A stretch of DNA of 64,000 nucleotides from Maratus speciosus. Its lineage: Eukaryota; Arthropoda; Arachnida; Araneae; Salticidae. The stretch lies in NCBI GenBank assembly GCA_963932465.1, contig OZ010791.1, forward strand, positions 155,541,915 to 155,605,914, written 5' to 3'. The notes below the pieces were generated by a model. It was not told the origin of the DNA. It saw only the letters and a list, made by a program, of their open reading frames with translations, and did no database searches. Made by a program: the position numbers and the translations under genes. Of this stretch, positions 1-11,249 are shown one piece after another. Each line of letters starts with the position of its first letter. Within the stretch, counting starts at the first letter, position 1.

Positions 1-1150
1 CAGTGATATGCTTTCTTTAACAATCGAAAAAACAAACAAAAACAACACTAAAATGAAATTAATAATCGAATTCAAGATTTCAATAACTAACAATTATTTA
101 TTCATTTCTGGTTCGAATATTTTTACAGGCGCATTTCAAAATATTAATGTTAATCTTAAATCAAAAACATGATACTATGAACAATAACTACGAAGTAACT
201 TCATCTGACCATATATAAATTTTTAACTCGAATTTTAAAGAACTGATTCGTGTTTTTTTATATATGTATTTTATAAAATACCATGAAAGTTTAAAGTTAA
301 AAAAAAATTACCACGTTCATCAATGTATTAAAAATACTTATATCAACGATTAAATAATAAAATGCAAGGAAAAAAATAAGCAATTTTTAAGCTAACAAAC
401 TCAATTATTCACAACCTCAATCGAAATATCTAACACCTCATTGTATGAATGAATTATTACTTCTAAGATTTTCTGCTTAAAAACTAATGTGCTTTTGATT
501 AAAGAACAGCCTTAAATAAACCATCACATTACGAGCATTCTTCCAGTCTAATAGCGGATGGACGATATTGTTAAACGAACGGAAATTTAATAACACCCAC
601 ACGCGCGAAAACGGCATATCTGAAGAATAACTACATCCATCAAACACAAACAGATGTTTTAGCTGTGAAAAATTATATTTATTTTTTGCCCCTAACCCAG
701 AAATAAAGTTAATTACCATTCACTAACGTCAAGAAACGGATCATTTGTTGATTTACAGGAATAACGACTCGTAAAAAGAGCTCAAGATATTTCAATCCGT
801 CAACAAGTCTTCGAGTGCGACACTCTAAAGCTGTTGACACGTGTCTCATATTAATTGAAACCAACCTCTTGACCTCGGTTGTCATAAGAGCGTCTTTTGG
901 CACAACATGTGCCAGCTATTTAACAGCTCAGTTTTTTTTTTTTAATTCCCCCATCTTATAAAGTTGAAAATGACACTCTTGTGTTTATTTTATGAAGGTG
1001 CTTAAAAGACACGCTACTTGATGCACAAGTGCTCTGTTTAAAAAAAAAAAATAAATAAAAAAAAAAATAAAAAATCGGCACTAGTTGCGGAATTACAAAC
1101 AAAAAGGCATGTTTTAAAGAACTGAATCGTGATAATGCATTGTGTTCATA
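1..1150. other. AT-rich stretch without recognisable genes
   Basis: No gene or known repeat is recognised here. The short minus-strand frames at 477-719, 709-903 and 956-1189 have no domain, no convincing splice sites and a composition like the surroundings. The stretch ends at a possible small TA-flanked mariner remnant. Confidence 0.6.
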
Positions 1151-1282
1151 CGGGGTGTTCATAAACGACTTTCTAATTTTGAAATTCATAATTATAAACT
1201 TTTTAACCCGAAAAAAAACCTGACTTCAATTACTTGACTTTATATCAAATTCAAAAACTTGCCAGGGACTTGGTCCATCCTG
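1151..1282. mobile_element. possible mariner-type terminal remnant
   Basis: The left edge reads TA-CGGGGTGTTCATAAACGAC and the right edge, reverse-complemented, reads TA-CAGGATGGACCAAGTCCC. Both edges sit next to TA dinucleotides, and the layout resembles the mariner-type shell at 1764-3741. Only about 9 of the first 16 terminal bases agree, so this is a weak call. There is no coding content in its 132 bp. Confidence 0.35.
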
Positions 1283-1423
1283 TATTTTGTAAATCCACCG
1301 TAAAGAATATAAACTTTTTGTACAATTAAACCATTTAAACACAGGAAAATTTACCAAATATGATGCAATTACCATTTATAGACAAAAGATACAAAAATCC
1401 AGCTAAATAAAGTTGAACGTATG

Positions 1424-1466
<43 letters not shown>
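1424..1466. repeat. poly-A tract, 43 bases
   Basis: An uninterrupted run of A, preceded by AT-rich sequence. It may be the tail of a retroposed sequence, but no target duplication was found around it. Similar runs occur at 27905-27937, 29249-29282 and 34966-35007 (T). Confidence 0.9.
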
Positions 1467-1468
<2 letters not shown>

Positions 1469-1996
1469 AAAGATCAATTGGATGGATGTAGAAGGAAGCT
1501 TATACCGTAACATTTAAAGTTGTTTAAATATTAATTTTTTAAGTATTTAATTTCAGTGTCTGTGTATGCTCGTGGTGATGGGGAGGAGGGAAGAGGGGTA
1601 TGACTCTTGCCTGCTTCCCCCCCCCCCCTAGTTTTAGAACCCAAGTTACGCCTATGCTTACGTGGCTACATCACCATGATCCCGAGTCCAAACGACAGTA
1701 GCCAAATTATATTATATATCCTATACAATTAGATTTCTTTATACCCCAACATATCGAAAGATACAAGGGGTCCCAAAAGTCCTTGACACATTTTAAAATT
1801 CAATATAAAATCAAGTAATTAAGTTTAAAAACACTGTGATAAACATGACAGAAGAAAAATAATTAATCCAAAGATTAGTTAATTACTCGTCTGTCGAATT
1901 CGAATTTTAATTATTTATTTTTGAAGTTTTATTTTTGTTAGGCAAGTTAGTGACGGAATGTTACACAGAAACAAACAAACACGCTGAGTTATTGTT

Positions 1997-2120
1997 TTAA
2001 GGGTGTTCTCAAATCCAAAAGGGCAACTTTCTGACATAAGTTTTAATTTATTTTTGTTCGAAAATGCATGAAACTAGCTGGTGTTTGTTGTTCAGAAATT
2101 ATGTAATTGAGCTGTTTTTT

Positions 2121-2158
<38 letters not shown>

Positions 2159-2425
2159 CGTAATAGATCTTTCAGAAAATAGTGTCAAAGTCGGCGTTTT
2201 GAACCGTATTCCGCGCGAAGGAAGAAAGATCACTCAAGAGCGGGCGAAAAACGTGTTTGGCATGTGATCAAATTCGCTTATAACTCAATAGGTAATTAAT
2301 TGATCCAAAAATGGAAAAAACAGTTCAATTCCAAATCGCTTCCATGGCCAGGCTTTCCGATTTTATACCTTTCCGTTAAAAAATGAATTTGTAAATGTAT
2401 TAAACGTTTTACGCTTGTTGTTGTA
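1997..2425 (+). mobile_element. TTAA-type MITE, copy 1, right end lost
   Basis: This belongs to the ~430-bp family that is complete at 8491-8920. It starts TTAAGGGTGTTCTCAAATCC and keeps the family's internal blocks in order (CAACTTTCTGACATAAGTTT, GAAACTAGCTGGTG, TTTCAGAAAATAGTGTCAAA). A long T run interrupts it at 2120-2152. The sequence stops matching after the ACGCTTGTTG block, so the right terminal repeat is missing. It lies inside the 1764-3741 element and is therefore the younger insertion. Confidence 0.75.
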
Positions 2426-2956
2426 AATAATGAGTTCCAAATTTCGATCATAGATGGATCCACTTGTTTGTATACTTGGTTTTAATTTTTTTTTATTTTT
2501 ATTTTTATTTTTTTTTTTTTTCGCATTTTGAGATTAAATTTGACGTTGTGACACAGAAATGACAACTCCCAGCGAAAAAGGACAAAGCGTATGCTTCTGC
2601 TGTGGCCGACTTTCAAGTAGTGAAGACGAGAGAGAATCACGCATGTGATCCAGTCAATTCTACAGTCAATGCTAGCGAGCACATGGATTGAACAGGAGTT
2701 CGTTTGAATGTGCTCGAGCTACAAAAAGTGCACTCATTGAACCATGCTAATGGATTCCACAAATTATTACTCTTTAATTGATTTTGACAAAATAAAAGGA
2801 CCTGTAACTGACTGCCTTGAGTTTTTATGCTTCTTTCTGATTAATTTAAGATACAGCGCCCTCTATAAAAGATAATAGGAACTAGTTTTTATTCGCTTGA
2901 AGAAAACATTCCATCGTAAGAAGCTTTTTGTCCAAACTGCACTCCTGTACGACAAT

Positions 2957-3689
2957 TACCGTATATACTTGTGTATAAGTCGAAGAACTTTAGACAAAAT
3001 TTGGGAGTTGCAAATAGGGGGTCGACTTATACACGAGATAGAAAAAAAAATCGCATAGATATTCGGTGAATGGGCAAGTCTTTTAAGTAATCACATGAGA
3101 GATAAAAGCGGACAATGGTCATTTCCCTGTGACTGACAAAAAAAGCTCAACAATAATGTCCCTGTAATTGTTCTGCACCCATTTTCTCTTGGGACAGAAT
3201 TCCCTTCAATACAGGGGCATTCCACTCAACAATTTAATCACCTTTATAAAAAGAGTTCAACTTGAGAATGCTTCTGATATCTCTCCTAAGAGTTCTACAA
3301 TACAAAGAATATTTTAGCAGTCTGAGGAGTTGGTTACCCTTGTAAATAAGGCTTGAATAGATTTTTGAAAGAATTTTTTTATTTTTAAGTATCACTGAAC
3401 TTATGTGAATAGGTTTCAAAATAGTTTAAGATTCTTCGGTTTTACATAATTATACAGTTTTAAAATGTTGAATTAAAAAAAAGTCTGATTAGAAACGTAA
3501 AAAAGTTACTAATTTAATGAAAACTTTTGTAATCGAGGATTTAAAAAAAAAAAAAAATAATAATAATAATAATAATAATTTTTCAATATACTACCAGAAA
3601 TGTGGTTCGACTTATACACAAAAATTAATTTTTTTTCAAAATTTTGCTTCAGAATTGGGGGTTCGAGTTATACACGAGTATATACGGTA
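2957..3689. mobile_element. TA-flanked inverted-repeat element with TACCGTATATAC ends
   Basis: The left end reads TACCGTATATACTTGTGTAT and the right end, reverse-complemented, TACCGTATATACTCGTGTAT. A second inverted motif (CGACTTATACACGAGATA on the left, CGACTTATACACAAAAATT on the right) lies further in. TA termini and lack of coding sequence fit a Tc1/mariner-superfamily MITE. A simple (AAT)n repeat sits at about 3556-3580. It is nested in the 1764-3741 element. Confidence 0.7.
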
Positions 3690-3743
3690 CTTGAATTTTT
3701 ATTGAATTTTAAAATGTGTCAAGGACTTTTGATACACCCTGTA

Positions 3744-5728
3744 AAAGTCAGCCCGACCTGAAACAAAAATAAACAAAATAACAGTCAACCTGGCTGGTTG
3801 CTAGGCTCTTAACATGAACAATAATGTTAATAAATTAAAAGATATTCCCCTATGTCAAGTCAACTGTAGAAAGTTAAAAGCGAAGATTAATAACAGCAAT
3901 CAAATAAAAAATGCATCAGGCAGCGATTCAGGCGCACGCAGAATGGGCGCATTTAGGAAAACAATAGTTCACCAGGGAGTTATTATAATGAACTAGAGTA
4001 ATTAACTTGTAAATAAAGAAGCACTGTGTTGACTAATAAATCAAAATTATGGTTGAACCGAAAAGGCTGGATTTTGTCAGGAGGATTTGGAAAGTGTCAA
4101 CACATTGTAATGTCTAAGAATGGAATTTTGAAAGATTAATTCGGTATGAATAATTTTGTTTCACTTATTAATTCAATTTAATTCTGACAGGATCCGAGTT
4201 TATAGTCTGTAATTCCTACAATCAGATTACGATTTTTTTTAATGAGTTATCAAAAATTTTTATTGCACTTTCAGCGCTTAAAATTATTATATTTTTTATT
4301 TATCGAGGTAAAAACTCGTAAAAAAAAAAAAATCATGTAAACTTACAAAAATTACCAGTTATGTATATATATATATTAAAAAAAAGGAACAGTGTTTATA
4401 ATTGTAACACTAACTGTTTCTATTTATTTAGGTAACAACAAATAAAATTAGCAAAATTAATATAAACTGATAAACTTACAACAATTACCAGTTATTTTTA
4501 AAAACGAGACACCCCCCCGCACACACACACACTGTTACAGAGATTGTAGTGTTCAGACAAATTTCACTTTTTTCCCTATTCGACGGGGTAAAAATTGAAA
4601 TTGTGCGATGGTTAGCAATTAAAAAATTTAAAAAAAAAGAAGAAAAAAAAAACGAAATAGTTTGGTTAGGTCGTTGCCATCGTCGATATGACGGCTTACA
4701 GACATGTTTTTGTGTTATAATATGTAGATAGAGAGATTAGCTTTTTTTTCACGATTTTTCTCGCCTGATATTCAAAGTAAAATCAAAACTACTAATTAAT
4801 TTACCCTTAAAAATAAGAAAGGAAATAAAATACAATAAAATAAAATAAAATATAGGACAATCAATCGTTTATATTACCTTAAACGATCTGCCTAGCGTTT
4901 CATTTTGGCCTAATTATGCTTTAAGTTAGAGAGCTGCAACAACATGACGTGCTTTTATTCTACCGTTAAGACTGCCTAACGGCATCTGATTTTAACATTT
5001 TTAGGTTAACAAAATCTAATATTTGGTAATCATTAATATAATAATCAAAGGTGCGTACTAATTAATTAATCTTGTGCACCCAAAAATGGATTTTGAAATT
5101 TTTTAATGAAAAATGGAATTATTACAATTTAAACATTTTCACTTGATACACTGAAAACAGACCCTCCCCCCCCCCCCCCCCCAAATTATAACAACTTCGT
5201 TTTGCAGAGTTAGCAGAAGAGAGAAGAATCCAGGCTCTAACATATTCCTACACGTCAATACTTAAAAAAACTATATATGCAAAAGAGATTCAATGCATTA
5301 AAACAAAATTCAAGGATTACATTAAAATTACATTACAGAATTAAATTTAGTTATTTTAAACTCAAAGAAAAATCTGAGATGATTAAAATTTAATAAATTT
5401 AAAAATTAATTTAGTATCTGATAATCTTTAATAATCGATTATTAATAATAATTGAATTAATCTGACAAATAAACAGTCAAGTGCGAGTATTACTCCCGCT
5501 CAGAGGATTCCGTACAATAAATATATGAATTATTAACTGTATTATTTAAAAAAAAAAAATCGTTGCTAAGAGAATAATAAGACTTTGTAAAAAAAAAAAG
5601 CTATACAGCGTAGTGTTGGGTATATAGCTGTATATACTAGAAAAGTATGAATGTGTATACCATAAAATTTCAAAGAGATATGAAGAATAAATAATATCAA
5701 ATATTGCTATTCTGTATATCTCTTTTTT
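3744..5728. other. AT-rich stretch, short local duplication, no gene
   Basis: No gene was recognised. The motif AACTTACAAAAATTACCAGTT at about 4338 recurs with one change near 4470, giving a ~130-bp local duplication. There is an AC microsatellite at about 4516-4532 and a C run at about 5167-5182. The open frames at 3814-3996, 4549-4731 and 5546-5761 look fortuitous. Confidence 0.6.
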
Positions 5729-7130
5729 AGGTGCGTTCGTAATTATATAAATACGTAGCACCTATAGTCGTCGTTCAGTCCGTCCGTCCGTCCGTCTGTC
5801 CGCATGTAACAGAGCAAAAACTACCCAACCGAATGGTCTGAAATTTCAAATATATGATTGTTGCAAAATTTTGTCGAGCCATTTCAAATTTTATGAAAAT
5901 CGGATGTATAGTTTAATTACAGGGACAGTCAAAAGTTTTTCTTTACATTACGGCCAATGGGAAAAATTATTGCAAGTGCATTTTAATGATATTACAGCCT
6001 TCCGAATGATCTGAAATTTTAAAAATATAACTGTTGCAAAATTTTGTCGAGCCGTTTCAAATTTTAGGAAAATCGGATGTATAGTTTAATTACAGGGACA
6101 GTCAAAAGTTTTTCCTTACATTACGGCCAATGGGAAAAATTATTGCAAGTGCATTTTAATGATATTAGAGCCTTCCGAATGATCTGAAATTTTAAAGATA
6201 TAACTGTTGCAAAATTTTGTCGAGCCGTTTCAAATTTTAGGAAAATCGGATGTATAGTTTAATTACAGGGACAGTCAAAAGTTTTTCCTTACATTACGGC
6301 CAATGGGAAAAATTATTGCAAGTGCATTTTAATGATATTAGAGCCTTCCGAATGATCTGAAATTTTAAAGATATAACTGTTGCAAAATTTTGTCGAGCCC
6401 TTTCAAATTTTAGGAAAATCGGATGTATAGTTTAATTACAGGGACACTCAAAAGTTTTTCTTTACATTACGGCCAATGGGAAAAATTATTGCAAGTGCAT
6501 TTTAATGATATGAGAGCCTTCCGAATGATCTGAAATTTTAAAGATATAACTGTTGCAAAATTTTGTCGAGCCCTTTCAAATTTTAGAAAAATCGGATGTA
6601 TAGTTTAATTACAGGGACAGTCAAAAGTTTTTCTTTACATTACGGCCAATGGGAAAAATTATTGCAAGTGGATTTTAATGATATTAGAGCCTTCCGAATG
6701 ATCTGAAATTTTAAAGATATAACTGTTGCAAAATTTTGTCGAGCCCTTTCAAATTTTAGGAAAATCGGATGCATAGTTTAACTACAGGGACAGTCAAAAG
6801 TTTTTCTTTACATTACGGCCAATGGGAAAAATTATTGCAAGTGCATTTTAATGATATTACAGCCTTCCGAATGGTCTGAAATTTTAAAGATATAATTGTT
6901 GCAAAATTTTGTTGAGCTATTTCAAATTTTAGGAAAATCGGATGTATAGTTTAATTACAGGGACAGTCAAAAGTGTTCCGTTACATTACGGGGAATGGGA
7001 AAAAAATATTGGAAGTGCATTTTAATGATGTATCAGACTATGCGCTTTATGAAGTGCAAAAAATTATACAGTCAGTACAATATGGGGTGCAAAAAATAAT
7101 TATAAAACTAGTTATAGTACGAACGCACCT
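5729..7130. mobile_element. inverted-repeat element filled by a 173-bp tandem array
   Basis: Left end AGGTGCGTTCGTAATTATA and right end, reverse-complemented, AGGTGCGTTCGTACTATAA form a ~19-bp terminal inverted repeat. Inside the left end is a CCGT/CTGT-rich stretch (about 5778-5802). The interior is a tandem array described separately. A short non-repeat segment (about 7030-7110) precedes the right end. No target-site duplication could be seen and there is no coding frame, so the superfamily is undetermined. Confidence 0.7.
5829..7030. repeat. tandem array, seven units of 173 bp
   Basis: The phrase CCGAATGATCTGAAATTTTA (CCGAATGGTCTG in the first and last units) starts at 5829, 6002, 6175, 6348, 6521, 6694 and 6867, an exact 173-bp step each time. 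Units differ by scattered substitutions with essentially no length change; central units are most alike and edge units most diverged, as expected from unequal exchange. Each unit holds TTGCAAAATTTTGTCGAGC and TTACGGCCAATGGGAAAAAT. No frame stays open across units. Confidence 0.93.
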
Positions 7131-8490
7131 CATTTGCCACGTTTGACGAGCAATTTCCAACTTGTTAAACCTTATCCTAATCTGTTTATGATGAACCTAT
7201 TTCGGTACTGACAATAAAAGTAGTGCATATTTAAACTTAATTTGGCATTTCATAAAACTAAATTCAGCGTAGTAATAATCTTTTCTTTTTACAGTGTAGC
7301 TAAAACAACACCCTTGTTCAAAATTTAAACTTGGCACTATGCTAAGCGCGCTTCGAAAGAAGGTCGCAAAGTTGTAACACCGCCTCAGTCCGTGCCGCGT
7401 TTTTAGAGATCTGTTTTTAATTAACTTTTAAATACACAGTAGTCGTATTGAGATATCCACTCAATGGAAACTAGTCGCGAATCCCATAGTATTTATGTGA
7501 TTAATTCTGATTTAATTAGTCTGTTTTTAACAATTTAACGTTTACTGCTTTTACACAGCTACTGGGCACTGCATTAAACAAATATATCATCAAAAGTTGT
7601 TATCTTGGCTTTAAAAGCCGATAGTGGATTTTTAAAAACTTTATATTACTTTAATAATATTAATTTAATTTAATTGATATAGAATAATTCAATTAATATT
7701 TAATAATCTCATATTGAATTAATCTAATCAAAAACTCTTTTTTTCTTTTAATTTTTATACTTTAATAGTGTATCAACTGTTTGGTGCGACTTAAATTTTC
7801 ACACAGTATTTTCATTATAAAACGACTTCTTTTTGATAACTATAAATTACAACGAGTGGATATGTACTAGTACTAAAATACATTCGAGGTGTCTTTAATA
7901 ACATAATTTAAAACTTAAAGCAAATTCATGGAAAATTTTAAATTCAGTTTTCTTTTAAAGTTTAACAAGCTTTAAGCTGAGTTATTTACGTAATTACCAC
8001 TATTAAGCCGTAATATACCGCGGATCTAATTACTAAAATTTAAGGCATTATTGAGCTAGCAATTTAAATGACATGCGACTGGTTATAAATTAGCAGTTAT
8101 TTATTAAATGCGATTATAGCGAAAATGACAAGTAAATTAGATGACAGGAGAGGTTGAAACATGTCACATGACTAACAAAAATGTTTAAGGGGGCAACAAC
8201 AATCACGAAATTACAAGTCAAAAAGGTTGATATCGTTGTACCTTTTTTCTTGAACAACTGAGGCGATTTCGATATTTAGTAAACAGTTTTGGCAGTAGCT
8301 AAACTATAAATGAATCGGTTCTGCAAAAAATTGCAAATAAAAAATGCTATAGTTACGTTAACTAAAAAAAATAAAGAAAGAAAGAAAGAAAACTAGATTG
8401 TTTTTGTTTGCGGCATTGCATTATTGTATTGTGTGTTCATTTTCATATTATTTAATTTAATATATTGTTGATTATTTTGCATCGTATTAG
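7131..8490. other. AT-rich stretch, no gene recognised
   Basis: Nothing recognisable was found on either strand. A short GA-rich microsatellite (AAAG)n lies at about 8371-8392. The sequence separates the 173-bp array element from the next TTAA MITE. Confidence 0.6.
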
Positions 8491-8920
8491 TTAAGGCTGT
8501 TCTCAAATCGAAAAGGACAACTTTCTGACATACGTTTTAATTTATTTTTGTTCGAAAATGCATGAAACTAGCTGGTGTTGTTGTTCAGAAACTATGTCAT
8601 CGAGCTGTTTTTTCCATTTTTTTTTTCAAACGCAATAGATCTTTCAGAAAATGTTATCAAAATGGGCGTTTTGAACTGAATTTCCGCGCGAAGGAAGAAA
8701 AAGCACTCAAGAGCGGGCGGAAAACGCATTTGTCACGTGATCAAAATGGCTTATAACCCAATACGAAATTGATTGATCAAAAAATGGAAAAAACAGTTCA
8801 ATTCTAAATCGCTTCCATGGCCAGCCTTTCCAATTTTATTTCTTTCCGTTAAAAAATGAATTTGTAAACGTGTCAGAACGTTTTGAGCTTGTTGAGCAGA
8901 GCAGTTAAGAACAGCCTTAA
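8491..8920 (+). mobile_element. TTAA-type MITE, copy 2, complete
   Basis: This is the best reference copy of the family. It begins TTAAGGCTGTTCTCAA and ends TTAAGAACAGCCTTAA, a 16-bp inverted repeat whose outer TTAA fits the target duplication used by piggyBac-type transposases. Length is 430 bp. The interior carries family blocks found in all copies (GAAACTAGCTGGTG near the left, CTTCCATGGCCAGCCTTTCC near the right). It has no coding capacity; the frame at 8562-8756 is spurious. Confidence 0.85.
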
Positions 8921-9214
8921 ACAAATCAAAAGTGTCTTTAAAAAAAAAAAATTGAAAGGCAAAAAATTAGTGCTTATCTACCTATCTCCTTTATGCACAT
9001 TCATATGCTTTTATATATTACCACTTAATGCTTTAAAACAAGGAGGGATAATTTTAAAGGAACGTGTGATCTTTCATCGAGTACCATGAAATACTTCATT
9101 ATAAGGTAATTTGTAGATCTCAAATTGGAATTAGTTACGGAAAAAAAAGTACAGACATAAATATTTGACCACAAAATGACTCAAAATTTATCTTTCGCAC
9201 AGACAAAGACAATA

Positions 9215-9463
9215 TTAAAATATGAATTTGTATGTCACCAAAATTATATATATATATTTTTTTAAAAAAAAAGAAAGAAAGAAAAATCCCCAAGGCGTGT
9301 GCACGTTAATATCCGTTTCCTTATAAATGCAAACAGGCGGCTTCCCGCCAAATACGTGCCACGCTGCATCATCTTCCGCTTCAATCCGGGATGACCTCGG
9401 CTCCAATCGAAGTTCTCCTCTCTCTTCTTCTGAACGAACTTTCCCCATCCTCTGCAACATCAC
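9215..9463 (-). other. more GC-rich segment with a short frame, possible exon
   Basis: Bases 9290-9460 are clearly richer in GC than the surroundings. The minus strand has an 82-codon open frame that starts with a Met, is acidic and arginine-rich for about 45 residues, then degenerates into AT-rich sequence. A TTGCAG acceptor-like motif lies just inside its start. No protein family is recognised. It could be a fragment of a host exon or an old repeat; I give the coding reading low weight. Confidence 0.2.
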
Positions 9464-9897
9464 TTATTAGTCAATTCTTTTAGGAAATGACGAATTAATA
9501 AAATTAGTCGAGCCCGGTGGTTAAACATTCGAATGATTTCCAGGAATGTCTGAAGAATGGGGTAGTCATACAATTTCGCGTAATAGTTATATGTTATCTG
9601 AGGAACAAATGACTCGCTTCAATTACGAGGAAAATTGAATTGTTCAAAAATACCATAAAATGCAGGGGTGGCCATAAGATAATACGTGGTGTTCTGAGCC
9701 CTACTGGGCGAAATTATGGAGGAAAGAGATAGATGAAGAAGCAGTATGCCGTAAAAACGGTTTGTAATAATGACACGCGTTATCGGTTAAATTTAAAGCC
9801 CTCATTCGGCCCAAACAAAACAAGCATGTGGAACAGAGGCCGAATTCTTTGACATCTCCCAGGCACTTTTTTCTCTAAGAAAATGATCTGCTTATAT

Positions 9898-10324
9898 TTA
9901 AGGCTGTTCTCAACTGCGCTGCTAAACAAGCGCAAAATGTTTTGACACATTTACAGATTCCTTTTTTAACACAAAGATATAAAAATTGGAAGGCCTGGCT
10001 ATGGAAGCGATTTGGAATCGAACCGTGTTTTCCCTTTTTTGATCCATAAATTACCTATTGAGTTATAAGCGATTTTGATCACGTGACAAAGACGATTTTC
10101 GCCCTTCACGGACTGGTTTTTCTGCTTTCTTCGGGAACTTCGGTTCAAAACGTCAACTTTGACACAATTTTTTGAAAGATCTATTGCGTTTGCAGAAAAA
10201 CGAAAAACAGCTGGATTACATAGTTTCTGAACAACAACACCGGCTAGTTTCATGCATTTCCAACCAAAAATAATTTTAAACTTATGTCAGAAAGTTGTCC
10301 TTTTGGATTTGAGAACAGCCTTAA
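9898..10324 (-). mobile_element. TTAA-type MITE, copy 3, complete, inverted
   Basis: The edges are TTAAGGCTGTTCTCAA (9898) and TTGAGAACAGCCTTAA (ending 10324). The interior is the reverse complement of the 8491-8920 copy: CCTGGCTATGGAAGCGATTT on the left and AACACCGGCTAGTTTCATGC on the right. Length is 427 bp. The open frame at 9999-10253 lies wholly inside it and is not a gene. Confidence 0.87.
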
Positions 10325-10783
10325 GCATTCTAAAGTAGCATTTCATCGTATTATGAATTAAAAATTGTATTACTAGAAGTTTTCTTCTTTTTTTCTTCTT
10401 TTAAAATACGTGACTGTGTTTGGGCCGAACGTAGCGGATTTTAGGGTTACATTTTTGGCGTTACCTCCAGCCACCACACTTCATCTCTATTCTTTCTCTT
10501 TACTCTATGGGGCGAAATGGAGCAAAAAAATTGTGTATGCGTACAATGAAACACGTGGTTATGAAAAAAAGAAAGAAAAAGTTCTCCCGGTACAAACCCG
10601 GAGAACTGTAAGGTCTTCCCAATTCCGCTTTAACCTTTTATGCCCTGACGGTACTTTAAAGCACCATAAAAATAACTTATTTATAAAATTAATTCAATTC
10701 ATCGATTAGTAGTAATACAGTTTAAGATGAGTTATAGATACTTTACTTTATCTTGTTCCAAAAGCATTTTGGTTGCACAAAAC
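10325..10783. other. spacer with a moderately GC-rich block, no gene
   Basis: An open frame at 10410-10709 (99 codons) shows no domain or signal. The phrase TGTTTGGGCCGAA near 10418 is the inverse of TTCGGCCCAAACA near 9807, on the other side of the MITE. This suggests one older inverted repeat split by the MITE, but the match is short. Confidence 0.35.
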
Positions 10784-11241
10784 CAGGGGTCGATCCAGGT
10801 TTTTATTCTTGGGGCCCATTTTGTGAAAAGTACAAGTTATTTTTGTGAATTTTATTATATTTTTGTGAAAAATAACGTTTTGTAACGAAAGTTGAAATCC
10901 AGCTATTCAAATTTGAAAGAAGAATTTGTTGACAAAACTTCTTTAAATTCCCTTGCTAAAGTTTCTGTTTTTCGTGAGCTGGTTTATTTACAATTTACCC
11001 ATTTTAAAACAGTTTTTATGAAAAAGAATGTTATGAAGGGGGCCTATTTTATTAAAAATAATTTTGTGAAGGAGCCCATTTTATTAAAAGGAATTTTGTG
11101 AAGGGGCCCATTTTATTAAATTTATTTTTGTGAAGGGGCCTATTTTATTAAATAGGTTTTTGTGAAGGGACCTACTTTATTAAATAGATTTTTGTGAAAG
11201 GGCCCTAAATAGGCCCCAAATTTTGCCTGGATCGACCCCTG
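10784..11241. mobile_element. short hAT-like element with internal tandem repeat
   Basis: The ends are CAGGGGTCGATCCAGG and its perfect reverse complement CCTGGATCGACCCCTG. The 7 bases outside each end are identical (ACAAAAC at 10777-10783 and 11242-11248), close to the 8-bp duplication of hAT elements. The interior has six diverged ~35-bp units around GTGAAGGGGCCCATTTTATT (about 11035-11210). Length is 458 bp, with no coding sequence. Confidence 0.75.
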
Positions 11242-11249
11242 ACAAAACA

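Larger units (their letters stand above)
1764..3741. mobile_element. mariner-type element with two nested insertions
   Basis: The terminal inverted repeats begin CAAGGGGTCCCAAAAGTCCT on the left and, reverse-complemented, CAGGGTGTATCAAAAGTCCT on the right, each beside a TA (1762-1763 and 3742-3743). A TA duplication and CAGGGTGTCC-like ends are typical of mariner elements. The repeats continue inward (TTGACACATTTTAAAATTCA on both sides). The 1978 bp include a TTAA-type MITE (1997-2425) and another TA element (2957-3689). What remains has no readable transposase, so this is a non-autonomous or gutted copy. Confidence 0.75.

Noticed and set aside
5829..7030. CRISPR-like regular array
   Set aside because: Whole 173-bp units repeat without short repeats alternating with unique spacers, and the genome is eukaryotic.
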